Shown one piece after another: positions 33,632 to 43,080 of a stretch of 64,000 nucleotides of DNA. The position numbers and the translations under genes were made by a program. Where the stretch lies: assembly GCA_016756855.1 (NCBI GenBank), contig JAESPD010000014.1, forward strand, positions 1 through 64,000. The letters run 5' to 3'. Under the pieces are notes generated by a model. It made no database searches. It saw nothing but the letters and a program-made list of their open reading frames with translations, and was not told the origin of the DNA. Each line of letters starts with the position of its first letter. Positions within the stretch are counted from its first letter, which is position 1. The DNA comes from a gamma proteobacterium endosymbiont of Lamellibrachia anaximandri. GTDB taxonomy: Bacteria > Pseudomonadota > Gammaproteobacteria > Chromatiales > Chromatiaceae.

Positions 33632-35026
33632 ATGGTTCGCTCCTCCATGACGCTTCGAAAACAACGCCTGCCATATTGCAAGGACAGCGCGCAGCTATTC
33701 GAGTCGATTCGAAAATTTCCCTGGCCGGTCTTTCTCGACAGCGCCTATCCAATGACCTCTCAGGGGCGTTACGATATCCTCGCCGCCGACCCCACTGTGA
33801 GGTTGGTAACACATGGGGAGAAAACAGAGATACTTACCCGCAACGATTCCTCTGTTTCCAGCCAGGACCCGTTGCAACTGCTCCATCGTTATCTTGCGCC
33901 CAGGCAGCAACTTCCCAACACTGATCTACCCTTCACAGGCGGCGCTATTGGCTGGTTTGCCTACGATCTGGCGCGTCGTTTCGAAAAGCTGCCGGTATTG
34001 GCGGAGGATACCGATGGCCTGCCAGAGATGGTTATCGGCATCTACGACTGGGGGGTGGTCATCGATCATCAAATGGAGGGCGCCTGGCTTGTGGGGCAGT
34101 GCAGGGATGCGGCAACCGGAGAGAACTGGGATCGGTTGGTCGATGAATTGAGCAGACCCTCAAACGCCACATCCGAGTCCTTTCATGTGACGGATATCCG
34201 CTCAAATCTGACGGAGAGTGCCTACCATGATGCTTTTCAGCGCATCCAGCGCTACATCCGAGATGGTGACTGCTATCAGGTCAACTTTGCCCAGCGTTTC
34301 GATGCAGAGGTGCAGGGTGCGCCCTGGGATCTCTACAAACGCCTGCGCAAGGTTAATCCAGCGCCATTCTGTGCCTACCTGGAGTCTCCCTACGCTGCAA
34401 TTCTGAGCTCTTCGCCTGAGCGTTTTCTGCATCTCACGGGACGGCATGTGGAGACTTGTCCCATCAAAGGCACGGCGCCACGCCATGAAAATCCCGGCGA
34501 AGACCGTTCGTCTCTGGTGAAACTGAAAAACAGTGAAAAAGATCGGGCCGAAAACCTGATGATCGTCGACCTGCTGCGCAACGATATCGGCAAGGTTTGT
34601 GCAACGGGCAGTGTCGAGGTGAGCCGCCTGTTTGATATCGAGAGCTTTGCCCGGGTCCACCACTTGGTCAGTACTGTTGAAGGGGAGCTTGCTGATGGGG
34701 AGAACGCACTCACTCTGCTGCGTGCCTGTTTTCCTGGTGGCTCCATCACCGGGGCCCCCAAGTTGCGGGCGATGGAGATCATCGAGGAACTGGAACCACA
34801 ACGGCGGGGCGTCTATTGCGGTGCCATTGGCTATATCGGCTTCAATGGCGATGTGGATACCAATATTGCAATCAGGACGTTGCTGCAGACAGACAACACG
34901 CTACATTTTAGTGTGGGTGGCGGTATCGTTGCGGATTCCACCGCGGAAGCGGAATATCAGGAGACCTATGACAAGGCGGCAGCGCTGTTTGAATTGCTTA
35001 AGGAACCATTGAGGTCGGGTATTTGA
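33632..35026 (+). CDS. pabB: Aminodeoxychorismate synthase component I
   Basis: About 464 residues of the chorismate-binding family; with PabA it makes 4-amino-4-deoxychorismate for folate. Diagnostic segments are CYQVNFAQRF, the catalytic-Lys motif TCPIKGTAPRHE (the Lys marks PabB/TrpE chemistry), LMIVDLLRNDIGKVC and GGSITGAPKLRAMEIIEELEP. No PabC lyase domain is fused. Candidate starts are the ATGs at 33632 and 33647; the TTG in the track lies in the REP repeat edge. It is convergent with the response-regulator gene. Confidence 0.92.
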   Translation: MVRSSMTLRKQRLPYCKDSAQLFESIRKFPWPVFLDSAYPMTSQGRYDILAADPTVRLVTHGEKTEILTRNDSSVSSQDPLQLLHRYLAPRQQLPNTDLPFTGGAIGWFAYDLARRFEKLPVLAEDTDGLPEMVIGIYDWGVVIDHQMEGAWLVGQCRDAATGENWDRLVDELSRPSNATSESFHVTDIRSNLTESAYHDAFQRIQRYIRDGDCYQVNFAQRFDAEVQGAPWDLYKRLRKVNPAPFCAYLESPYAAILSSSPERFLHLTGRHVETCPIKGTAPRHENPGEDRSSLVKLKNSEKDRAENLMIVDLLRNDIGKVCATGSVEVSRLFDIESFARVHHLVSTVEGELADGENALTLLRACFPGGSITGAPKLRAMEIIEELEPQRRGVYCGAIGYIGFNGDVDTNIAIRTLLQTDNTLHFSVGGGIVADSTAEAEYQETYDKAAALFELLKEPLRSGI

Positions 35027-36436
35027 TCAGGCATTGCTGATCGTTGTCGACTCCTCATCTTCATCGTTTTCACCAGTGGGTGAGACGAGTTGGAACTGAT
35101 TGATCATGCGCCGCAGTCGCGGTCTTGAAACCCCTAAAATTTCACAGGCCCGGCCCTTGTGCCAGTGGGTGGCGTTCAGGACGCGCGCCACATGCGCCAT
35201 CTCCATCTCTTCCAGACTCCACTCGTCCATTGGTTTCTCTTTGGAATCTCCGGCAGTTGCTGTCGTGCCGCAGCAGCGAATGTTGTCGGGCAGCAGATCA
35301 CGGGTGATGTTGTCACCGGGGGAGAGCGCGACGCACTTCATCAGCAGGTTTTCCAACTCACGCACATTGCCCGGCCATTGGTAGAATTCGAGACACTGGA
35401 GCACGTCCTTGGAGATGTGAGAGACATTTCTGCGCAGCTCTTTGTTGATGCGGCCGAGCAGTGTCTGGATGAGATCCATCAGATCCTCTTTGCGATCACG
35501 CAGCGGCGGCAGATGGACGTTCACCACCTGCAGGCGATAGAAGAGATCCTCTCTGAAGTTCCCCCGTTTAACCTGCTCACTCAGGTCGAGATTGGTGGCG
35601 GTGATGACTCGTGCATCGGTACTTTGCGGCATCTTGGCGCCGAGCGGGGTGAACTCCTTGTATTGCAGTACCCGAAGCAGTTTTGCCTGCATTGAAGGGG
35701 AGAGTTCACCTACCTCATCAAGAAAGATTGTGCCACTCCTGGCCAGGGCGAACTTGCCCTCCTGGCGACTGACCGCACCGGTAAAGGCGCCTTTCTCATG
35801 TCCGAACATATCGGATTCGAGCAGGGTTTCCACCAGTGCGGCACAGTTGATTGCCACAAATGGACCCCCGGGGTTTTCGCTGGACCGGTGGACGGCGCGC
35901 GCCACCAACTCCTTGCCGGTGCCGGATTCACCAGTGATCAATACCGTGGCCGGGCTTTTGGCCACCAGTCCGATGGTCTTGAAAACCTCTTTCATAGCCC
36001 GGCTTCTGCCTACCATGGTGAGCGGGTTACTGCCTTTTGGTGGTGCTTCGGTCGGTACCAGATCCTCTGTGCCGTCACGGAAGGCAAGCAGCTTTTCGAT
36101 GGCCGATTCCAGCTCGTCGATATCTAGGGGTTTGTGAATATAGTCATCTGCACCCTTCTGCATCGCCTCGATGGTACTCTCCATGTCATGGAAAGCGGTG
36201 ATCATGATGACATGGGTCACGGGAAAGCGCTTTTTGAACTCTGGCAGTCCTTCGAGACCTGAGATCCCCGGCATACGGATGTCGAGTATCACCAGTTGCG
36301 GGGTGTCGGCATCAGCCTGCGCCAGTCCACTCTCCACACTGTGAGCAACCTTGACATCGTATCCCTGGGTTTGCAGATGCAGTTGCAGCGTGCGACAGCT
36401 TGCAATGTCGTCATCCACGATGAGTATTTTGCTCAT
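35027..36436 (-). CDS. NtrC-family sigma-54-dependent response regulator
   Basis: A 469-residue activator with a receiver domain (KILIVDDD, phospho-acceptor Asp in LVILDIRMPG, about residue 53), an AAA+ domain (Walker A GESGTGKELVA; sigma-54-contact loop GHEKGAFTGA; Walker B TIFLDEVGELS) and a C-terminal Fis-type HTH (GRACEILGVSRPRLRRMINQF). The start at 36436 has the Shine-Dalgarno GGAGGT and overlaps the kinase stop by four bases; the tracked start at 36514 is rejected. It is cotranscribed with the kinase and with the haem-type genes upstream. Sigma-54 promoters at both faces of the 48.9-49.4 kb gap and upstream of the iodate-reductase operon are its likely targets (inference). Confidence 0.93.
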   Translation of the reverse strand: MSKILIVDDDIASCRTLQLHLQTQGYDVKVAHSVESGLAQADADTPQLVILDIRMPGISGLEGLPEFKKRFPVTHVIMITAFHDMESTIEAMQKGADDYIHKPLDIDELESAIEKLLAFRDGTEDLVPTEAPPKGSNPLTMVGRSRAMKEVFKTIGLVAKSPATVLITGESGTGKELVARAVHRSSENPGGPFVAINCAALVETLLESDMFGHEKGAFTGAVSRQEGKFALARSGTIFLDEVGELSPSMQAKLLRVLQYKEFTPLGAKMPQSTDARVITATNLDLSEQVKRGNFREDLFYRLQVVNVHLPPLRDRKEDLMDLIQTLLGRINKELRRNVSHISKDVLQCLEFYQWPGNVRELENLLMKCVALSPGDNITRDLLPDNIRCCGTTATAGDSKEKPMDEWSLEEMEMAHVARVLNATHWHKGRACEILGVSRPRLRRMINQFQLVSPTGENDEDEESTTISNA

Positions 36437-39048
36437 GATGTTGTTACCTCCACCGGCCGATTGCTGACCATCTCCGGTGATTGTGGTGTTGTCGGTATGA
36501 TAATGGAGAGGCAAGTGCCATTGGGCTCGTTGGGATGCAGCTCGATGGTTCCGTGGTGCTGGTCGACGATGCGTTTGACGATGGCCAGTCCCAGTCCTGT
36601 GCCTTGCGCGCGGGTGGTGTAGAAGGCTTCGAAGATCTTGCTTCGATCAATGCTGTCGATACCACAGCCGTTGTCGCATATCTCAATGCGTAATCCTGTT
36701 CCCTTGGCGCCGAGTTCCACCATTGCCTCAATAGCAATCTTAGGGTGCTCGACACCGTCCGTGGCTTGTGCAGCGTTAACGATCAGGTTGGAAAAAACCT
36801 GCCGCAGTTTATTGACATCACCGAATATGGTCGGCAGACCGGGCTGATAGAAGGTCTGCAGCTTGACACTATGTTCTTCGATTTTGCGCTGAGCGAGCCC
36901 CACTGCGGTGTCGATGACCTTCTCCAGGGAGATCCATTCAGGGTTTATGGCATCGGGACGGGAGTAGGTAAGCATGTCCGACAGAATCTCTTCCATATAT
37001 CGAACCTGACTCAGTGATATCTGGCGCAGTTCGTTGACCTTGTCATCGTCGGCTGCGTCCGGCCGTTTTCCCAGGATCTGCAGGGTCATCTTTATGGAGG
37101 AGAGTGGATTGCGCAGATCGTGGGCAATCATGCTGGCCATGCGGCCCATCGCCGTCAGGGTCTGGGTGTGGGCCAGTTCCCGGTTGCGGGTTTCGACCTC
37201 CTGTTCGAGCCTTTTGCGTTCGGTGATATCCTCTTTCACCGCCAGGTAGTTGGTAATGTCGCCATTCGTATCGCGGATAGCAGAGATGACTGCTGCCTCC
37301 CAGTAGAGCTCACCATTCTTGCGCCGGTTGTGGAACTCTCCCCGCCACTCTCCTCCATGAGAGATTGCCTGCCATAATGCGGCATATTCCTCGTTCGAAG
37401 TCTCGCCGGATTTTAACAGGCTTGGGTATTCTCCGAAGACCTCATCCGGCAGGTAGCCGGTCACTTCGCTGAACTTTGGGTTCACATATTCGATCTTTCC
37501 CTGCCGATCGGTGATCAGCACGATACTGGGACTCTGCTCAACGGCCATGAAAAGCTTGCGCAATTCGTTCTCTGCATGGCGTTTTTCCGTGATGTCCTCG
37601 CCGATGCCGGTGACGCCGATAACCTCGCCCTCGGCATCGTAGGAGAGTGTGTTGTTCCAGGTAATGAGGCGCAGGCTGCCTGATTTAGTTAATACCTGGG
37701 TTTCGAGGTGGGTAGGGAAGTCTTCCGGATTGGCCATTCTCTCCAAAACTTGCCTGACGTTTTGGTCGTTTTCTTGAGGCGCAAATTTTTCCACCCAGTG
37801 CTCACCAACCACCTCATGGCGTTGCCAGCCGGTCAGGGATAAAAAGTGATTGTTGCAGAAACGGATATTGCCTGATCTGTCCAGCGCCACCGCGGCCAGC
37901 TCAATATTTTCCAGGGTGTGACGGAACCGCTGTTCGTACTCACTTTGTGCCTCGGCACGGCGGTGGCGGAGGTGGGAGTAAGCGAGAAATGCCGACCCGA
38001 TACCGATCAACATGAAGGTGGCGAGATACAAAGCAAGGTGCGTGCGCAGAAACAATGGCATGCTTGAGTAGATTTCGCTGGGCGGTACTCTGGAGATGAT
38101 TTTCCAAAAATTATCCTGCCTGAGTACGCTTTGTCTGACTGAGTCGATTGATGTTGTACTGGTCTCCAGCGCAGCCTGGTTGGGATGCACCGTGGCAAAG
38201 GTAAAAAGACCATCCTTCAACTCGAACTGGCCTGAGTTAAAGGCGCTGATCTGTTTCCAGGCAACGGGGTGCCTTTTGCCAAACGTGGCCTCGTTTCCCA
38301 GCATAAACCCCCAATTATCCTTGGAGACCGGACTGCTGAGCCAATATCCTTTGTTGTTTACCAGTTCAATATGTTCGCCAATATTGGCGGCTGCATGGGT
38401 AAAGTTGTCGATCAGACGATCGCCGAGAAAATTCAACAGGAGGATGCCGCGTTTGTTGCCTTTGACATCAACAACCGGAGCGGCGAATCGCATTACCGGT
38501 TTCAAAGGGTGTTCAATCTTTCCTGCTTCTATATTTAAGTCGAGTGGTGAAACGTAGATATTGCCCGACGCCAGCTGAGTGGCTTCCTGAAAATAGTAAC
38601 GTGTGGCCTTGTTCTGCAATTCTGCAATGGGAATGGCAGCAGGATTACCGTCATTGAAGTTGATCCGCACCACCTCCATGCCCTGCTCGTCGAGGAAGCG
38701 TATCTGGTCATAGAGCCGTTTTTTCTCCGCAAATACGAGAAATTCCAGGCCGATCTGATCGCGCATGGTTGAAAGATCCATCTGAAAGATCTTTTGGCGT
38801 TCGATATGTTCCACCAGAAAAAGCAGGTCGCTGACCACTGCGCTGATATCGCTGGCGATCATGCGGCGCGCCAGGCCGACATTGAGTGTTTCACTCGATT
38901 CCCGGCTCACCCGCTCGGTAGTGTAGAGCGTGTAATAGTGCATGAACCCCACCACGACCAATACCAACAGCAACGGCACAAAAATCTGCAGGAACCCTTT
39001 GATCAGGCTCAATCGGGTGAGTGGTGAAGGTGGGGGGCTTAGCGGCAT
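36433..39048 (-). CDS. Membrane PAS-domain sensor histidine kinase
   Basis: An 871-residue kinase with a first membrane helix (about 20-40), a large periplasmic sensor region (about 45-335, double-Cache-like by size and by the WLSSPVSKDNWGFMLGNE segment), a second helix (LALYLATFMLIGIGSAFLAY, about 345), two PAS domains (about 380-495 and 505-620), HisKA with the phospho-acceptor in MIAHDLRNPLSSIKM (about 650) and HATPase_c with DNGCGI and GTGLGLAI. It is the evident partner of the downstream sigma-54 regulator. The periplasmic sensor would see an external ligand, which cannot be named; the second PAS could bind a cofactor. Confidence 0.92.
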   Translation of the reverse strand: MPLSPPPSPLTRLSLIKGFLQIFVPLLLVLVVVGFMHYYTLYTTERVSRESSETLNVGLARRMIASDISAVVSDLLFLVEHIERQKIFQMDLSTMRDQIGLEFLVFAEKKRLYDQIRFLDEQGMEVVRINFNDGNPAAIPIAELQNKATRYYFQEATQLASGNIYVSPLDLNIEAGKIEHPLKPVMRFAAPVVDVKGNKRGILLLNFLGDRLIDNFTHAAANIGEHIELVNNKGYWLSSPVSKDNWGFMLGNEATFGKRHPVAWKQISAFNSGQFELKDGLFTFATVHPNQAALETSTTSIDSVRQSVLRQDNFWKIISRVPPSEIYSSMPLFLRTHLALYLATFMLIGIGSAFLAYSHLRHRRAEAQSEYEQRFRHTLENIELAAVALDRSGNIRFCNNHFLSLTGWQRHEVVGEHWVEKFAPQENDQNVRQVLERMANPEDFPTHLETQVLTKSGSLRLITWNNTLSYDAEGEVIGVTGIGEDITEKRHAENELRKLFMAVEQSPSIVLITDRQGKIEYVNPKFSEVTGYLPDEVFGEYPSLLKSGETSNEEYAALWQAISHGGEWRGEFHNRRKNGELYWEAAVISAIRDTNGDITNYLAVKEDITERKRLEQEVETRNRELAHTQTLTAMGRMASMIAHDLRNPLSSIKMTLQILGKRPDAADDDKVNELRQISLSQVRYMEEILSDMLTYSRPDAINPEWISLEKVIDTAVGLAQRKIEEHSVKLQTFYQPGLPTIFGDVNKLRQVFSNLIVNAAQATDGVEHPKIAIEAMVELGAKGTGLRIEICDNGCGIDSIDRSKIFEAFYTTRAQGTGLGLAIVKRIVDQHHGTIELHPNEPNGTCLSIIIPTTPQSPEMVSNRPVEVTTS

Positions 39049-39371
39049 TGTTGATCCAGGTAATGACGCAACCGTTCCATGTAACTGTCGATGGGCTCAT
39101 CGCTCTCTCTGGGTACCAGAAAGGTCAGCCGGGCCGCCTTGATATAGGGTGTGCGGGAGCCATCGTCGGCGGGTGTGCGTTCTGTGATCACCCGCCGCGC
39201 CAAGGTCAGGGTCTCCTGGGGGTTTTCACAGTGTCTGGGCAGGGTGATGTTGCGTGCATACCACTGCGCGCTTGCCGATATGACCAGCAGGATCACCAAT
39301 ACAGCAGCGATCAGCCGCCAGAGCCTGAATTCATTTTTTGTCTCCTGCATGGGTAAGGAAGTGTTGTTCAT
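39039..39371 (-). CDS. Small membrane-anchored protein of unknown function
   Basis: 110 residues with one membrane helix (LIAAVLVILLVISASAQWYA, about 20-39) and an extracytoplasmic tail with two cysteines (HCENPQETL and the terminal QQCR). I do not recognise the family. Its 3' end overlaps the kinase start by about 10 bases and its start lies 3 bases after the flavoprotein stop, so it is part of that operon. It might be an accessory sensor for the kinase (inference). Confidence 0.7.
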   Translation of the reverse strand: MNNTSLPMQETKNEFRLWRLIAAVLVILLVISASAQWYARNITLPRHCENPQETLTLARRVITERTPADDGSRTPYIKAARLTFLVPRESDEPIDSYMERLRHYLDQQCR

Positions 39372-39374
39372 TGC

Positions 39375-40790
39375 TTAGTGGGCCACTGCCGGATTTATGT
39401 GAGCAGCGGGTTTTCGACTGGCCGATTGCCTGCTGTTGAGTAAGCGCCGGGCTGTAACAGCGCCCTGAATGATGCGGTCCCTCGCCGAAACCCCATCAAG
39501 ATAGTTTGCTGCCAGATGGAGGCCGCGATGTTTGCCCAATTGTGATCTGATCGATTCGGTGCGCTCATAGTAGTGCCCGTGATAGAGCGGCAAAGCCTGC
39601 GTATGCTTTACGCTACGGACATATTCCGGTTCACCGGTCACTCCCACCAACTGCCGCAGATCGTGCAGGGTGTTGTCCACCATCTGCTGTTCGTTCCAAC
39701 TGCAACGATGGGGATGGCGGGCACCGCCGATGTAGCTTGTGAGCAGCACCTTACCATTGGGCGCCCGATTCGGAAAAAGAGTACTCATCCACATGTTGCC
39801 ATTGAAACTGAGCTGCTCCTGACGGGGGGCGAGAAATCCCGTTCCGTCCAGTGGATGCGCGATGTTATCTCGTGCCATGCCCAAATGGAGTACCGTCAAC
39901 GGTGCATACTCGATTCCCTGCAGCAATTTTCCAAGCTCCCCGTTAATGGGGTTTAGGAGATTCGCGGCAGTAGGTGCCGGTGTGCTTATCACAAGCTGCT
40001 CGAAACGACGGGTGATCTCGATGCCTTGACTGTTCACGCCGGTAACGCACCAGCCGCCCCTGTCTGCGGGTTCAATATCCACCGCTTTGAAGCCTCTGCG
40101 CGTATTGATAGCTGGGTGTGCCGCCATCTGTCCCGTCAATTGAGTCATACCGCCAAGGAATGAAAATGCCTCAGCCATGTTGGCGCGGCCTTTTTTATGC
40201 AGTACCCGGTTGATAAACATCCCACTGGTAAAGCTGCCATAGCGACGTTCCAGAGCCGTTAGTCGTGGCAGTACGGCCCAGGCGTTTGCCATATCGGGAT
40301 CAGAGGCCAGGGTGCCGGCGATGAAAGGGTCCATCACCTTTTCCAGAATCTCGCTGCCCAAGCGGCGCCTGATGAACTCACTCACAGTCTCCCGTTCGTG
40401 CCCCCCTTTTGCAACCAACAACTCCGTCGCCATACGCAGTTTACCCCGCAGGCTCCACATGGGCGATGCCAACAAGGCGGGCAGTTTCATGGGGACCGGT
40501 CGAAGTTCACCTTTGTGCACCACATAGCGACGCATATCAGTGCCGCGTGAAATCTTCTTATCGGACAGGCCAGATGCCTCAACCAACTGATCCACTTCCT
40601 GGTGAAAGTTCATCAGAATACCGGCGGCATCCTCGGTCAGATAACCGGATTCACTATGACTGCGAATTTTGCCACCCAGGCGTGGTGCTGCATCCCAAAC
40701 CTCGGGTCGAGCGCCACCCTCGGCCAGCCACCATGCAGTGGAAAGGCCGGAGATACCGCCGCCGATGATTAGAATATTCGCTTCGCTCAT
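39375..40790 (-). CDS. Protoporphyrinogen-oxidase-like FAD flavoprotein
   Basis: A 471-residue flavoprotein of the HemY/amine-oxidase family. The dinucleotide fold is ILIIGGGISGLSTAWWLAEGG at the N-terminus, followed by RLGGKIRS and GYLTEDAAGILM, all typical of HemY/PDS-like enzymes. Such enzymes oxidise protoporphyrinogen or coproporphyrinogen (or carotenoids). There is no signal peptide. It lies downstream of a NirJ/AhbD-like radical SAM gene, so a porphyrin substrate is likely; being in a respiratory island, it may be a dedicated paralogue rather than the housekeeping enzyme (inference). A repeat-filled gap separates it from the radical SAM gene. Confidence 0.8.
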   Translation of the reverse strand: MSEANILIIGGGISGLSTAWWLAEGGARPEVWDAAPRLGGKIRSHSESGYLTEDAAGILMNFHQEVDQLVEASGLSDKKISRGTDMRRYVVHKGELRPVPMKLPALLASPMWSLRGKLRMATELLVAKGGHERETVSEFIRRRLGSEILEKVMDPFIAGTLASDPDMANAWAVLPRLTALERRYGSFTSGMFINRVLHKKGRANMAEAFSFLGGMTQLTGQMAAHPAINTRRGFKAVDIEPADRGGWCVTGVNSQGIEITRRFEQLVISTPAPTAANLLNPINGELGKLLQGIEYAPLTVLHLGMARDNIAHPLDGTGFLAPRQEQLSFNGNMWMSTLFPNRAPNGKVLLTSYIGGARHPHRCSWNEQQMVDNTLHDLRQLVGVTGEPEYVRSVKHTQALPLYHGHYYERTESIRSQLGKHRGLHLAANYLDGVSARDRIIQGAVTARRLLNSRQSASRKPAAHINPAVAH

Positions 40791-40796
40791 ATTCAG

Positions 40797-41036
40797 GTTA
40801 CAGGTGACAGGGGGAAGGAAACAGGTAACAGGTGACAGGTTGGCCTTGGCTTTGTACCGACATTAGGAAAAGAGTTGTAGGCCGGTTCAAGCGTAGCGGA
40901 ACCGGCACCGGCACTCTCGAAAGCTTTGCCACGCTCTGGTCGCCCGATCCGCTACGCTTGATCAGGCCTACAGACTTATGTACCAAGCTGAAGAGCCGGT
41001 TTTGTTCCCTGAAACCTGTCACCTGTCACCTCCCTT
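40797..41036. repeat. Heptad-repeat inverted arms enclosing REP copy 4
   Basis: The left arm has 7-bp-period units (CAGGTTA CAGGTGA ... CAGGTAA CAGGTGA CAGG) and the right arm the inverse (CCTGTCACCTGTCACC). Between them lies a REP-like double stem-loop at 40877-40971 (left stem GCCGGTTC/GAACCGGC, right GCCTGATC/GATCGGGC, loop AAGCGTAGCG). The right arm supplies the last codons and the stop of the radical SAM gene. No gene is visible here. Confidence 0.8.
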
Positions 41037-43067
41037 TAGCTCCCGCCGCATCTTCTCTATCAGATCCCGTCCCAAGGTGCCGAGTCCGCTGCCGTCCGGG
41101 TTCTGATGGCTTTCGATGTATTCGCGAATTTCGGCGAAACGTCTGGCGGCCTGTTCGTTGTCCTTGAGACGGGGCATGCGCTCTTTTGCGATACTGAAGG
41201 CGTCGAAGTCGAGGGCCTTCATATCGAACCCCTTCATGCGTCTGACTGCCCGCATCATGGCGCGGTTGCGGAAGCGGGTCAGGTCGTCGCTGGTAATCTC
41301 CTCAAGGCCTTCCCGGCGGGCAGCGAATTCAGCGGCCTTTTTGATGCCGGCACGGACGAATTCGGGGGCGGTTTTTACGCGTTCAAGCGCTTCAGGGCTC
41401 CATTTAACGCCTGCCATCAGGGTATCCAGCACCCTGACCACATCCTCGACGGCCACCCGTTGTGCGCGACGGCGTTTCACCTCCCGTTCCACAGCGGCCT
41501 CCATCGAGGGCTGGACGAAGAGGCTTACCTGGGGTCCGCGGTCGGAGAGGGCTATTTTCAGTAGATGTTCTGCCTCTTCATCCCAGGGGAAGGCGCGCCT
41601 GGGTTCGTCTTCATCCTCCAGACGTTGCAGGAGCTTCATGTTGACTTCCAGTCGGCCCTCGTTGCGCGCGACGTCTTCAGCTACCTGGCGGACGCCTTCC
41701 TGCAGGAAAGGGGGCATGGTGTCGAGATGGGTTTGCGCCTCAGCGGTCCAGGGCAGGGGAGGTGCATCGCTGATGGGTTGCGCTCCCGCCCTGGCGATGG
41801 AACTGACGCTGCCTGGTGGACGGGAGGGCATGCCGTTTTTGAAGCGATTTTTCGCCAAAGCCGCCATATGCTCTGGGGTGACCACAGTTTCTCCCAGTTT
41901 CCGCACATGGTCTTCAGCCCGCTTGCGTACCATCTTGCGCAGGAAGCCGGGGACACGCAAAAGACGCTTTTCCGCTTCGGACGACCAGGACACATCATCG
42001 GTTATTGCGGGGACCAGTGGCTGGATTACCGGCTTGCCCTGCGGCTGGTAGGAGCACCAGGGATCTGCGTCCATCAGGCTGCCGCCGAGGGCCCTGGGTC
42101 GTGCACGGCAGCCGGTGCAGAGCTGTTGGTATTCGCACTTGCCACACTTGCCGCCCAGGTTAGGATGGGTAAGCTGGGCGAAGGTGGGTGAGTTGTCCCA
42201 GATCTGCCAGAAAGGCGTCTCCCGGATAGTTCCCTCTTCATCGGCGATGTAGGGGCAGGCGGTGACGCCGCCCTCCGGGGTGATGCGGCAGTAGTGGATG
42301 CCCGCCAGGCAGCCGCCGCCCTCGTATCCCTGGGCCCGGGTCAAAGGGGATTCCGGGTCGATTTGATAGGCGATGCGCTTGTAGTGGGGGGCGCAGCGGG
42401 CGCGGATGATCAGGTCGTTGGTGGCGGCTTGGGCCTCTACCAGTTGTTTTAGCACGGCCTCGTAGCGTTGCGGGGTGATGTCGCTCATCGACTCGCCGCG
42501 ACCGGTGCAGACCAGGAAGAAGATGTTCAGCACATGGGCGCCGGTGGCCCGGCTGAAGTCGATCATGCCCTGGACTTCTTGGGCATTCTGCTCGGTGACC
42601 GAGAAGTGGACCTGGAACGGCAGATCGTTTTTGCGGCAGGCCTCCATACCAGCGAGGGTCTTCTCCCAACTGCCGGGGCAGCCACGGAAGGCATCGTGTT
42701 GGGCGGGGTCCAGGGAGTCCAGGCTGATGCCCATGCCCATCACTCCTGCTGCCTTAAGTTGCTGCACCCGGGACTCATTGAGCAGCACGCCGTTGGTGCC
42801 GACCACGATGGAGAGTCCCAGTGAACTGCCGTGGTTGACCAGTTCTTCCAAGTCACGACGCAACAGGGGTTCGCCGCCGGTGAGCACCACCATGGTCTCG
42901 CTGCTGCGGCTGGCGATCTCATCCAGCAGTCCTTTGACCTCGTTGGTGGTGAGTTCGTTTTGACCGCCGTTCTCCCGGGTGTCGGCGTCCATGTAGCAGT
43001 GGTTGCAGGCCAGATTACAGCGGCGGGTGAGATTGACTGCCAGAAGAAAAAGGTCGCGATCAGACAT
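41019..43067 (-). CDS. NirJ/AhbD-like radical SAM protein with four PCP_red-type repeats
   Basis: 682 residues from the ATG at 43067 (the tracked start at 43130 would overlap the previous gene by 50 bp). Residues 17-24 are CNLACNHC, the [4Fe-4S]/SAM motif, followed by TGGEPLLRRDLEELV. A C-terminal auxiliary-cluster region (GGCLAGIHYCRITPEGG, CPYIADEEG, GKCGKCEYQQLCTGCRAR, DPWCSY) resembles the haem d1/alternative-haem enzymes NirJ, AhbC and AhbD. After residue ~370 come four repeats of the W-x3-A...P-x-F-x2-...G type (VSWSSEAEKRLLRVPGFLRK, LPWTAEAQTHLDTMPPFLQE, FPWDEEAEHLL, VKWSPEALERVKTAPEFVRA) like PCP_red, the C-terminal domain of dark protochlorophyllide reductase. It lies 13 bases after the universal-stress gene. 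A role in tetrapyrrole side-chain chemistry is inferred. Confidence 0.85.
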   Translation of the reverse strand: MSDRDLFLLAVNLTRRCNLACNHCYMDADTRENGGQNELTTNEVKGLLDEIASRSSETMVVLTGGEPLLRRDLEELVNHGSSLGLSIVVGTNGVLLNESRVQQLKAAGVMGMGISLDSLDPAQHDAFRGCPGSWEKTLAGMEACRKNDLPFQVHFSVTEQNAQEVQGMIDFSRATGAHVLNIFFLVCTGRGESMSDITPQRYEAVLKQLVEAQAATNDLIIRARCAPHYKRIAYQIDPESPLTRAQGYEGGGCLAGIHYCRITPEGGVTACPYIADEEGTIRETPFWQIWDNSPTFAQLTHPNLGGKCGKCEYQQLCTGCRARPRALGGSLMDADPWCSYQPQGKPVIQPLVPAITDDVSWSSEAEKRLLRVPGFLRKMVRKRAEDHVRKLGETVVTPEHMAALAKNRFKNGMPSRPPGSVSSIARAGAQPISDAPPLPWTAEAQTHLDTMPPFLQEGVRQVAEDVARNEGRLEVNMKLLQRLEDEDEPRRAFPWDEEAEHLLKIALSDRGPQVSLFVQPSMEAAVEREVKRRRAQRVAVEDVVRVLDTLMAGVKWSPEALERVKTAPEFVRAGIKKAAEFAARREGLEEITSDDLTRFRNRAMMRAVRRMKGFDMKALDFDAFSIAKERMPRLKDNEQAARRFAEIREYIESHQNPDGSGLGTLGRDLIEKMRRELKGGDR

Positions 43068-43080
43068 AGAGGTCGCCTGG

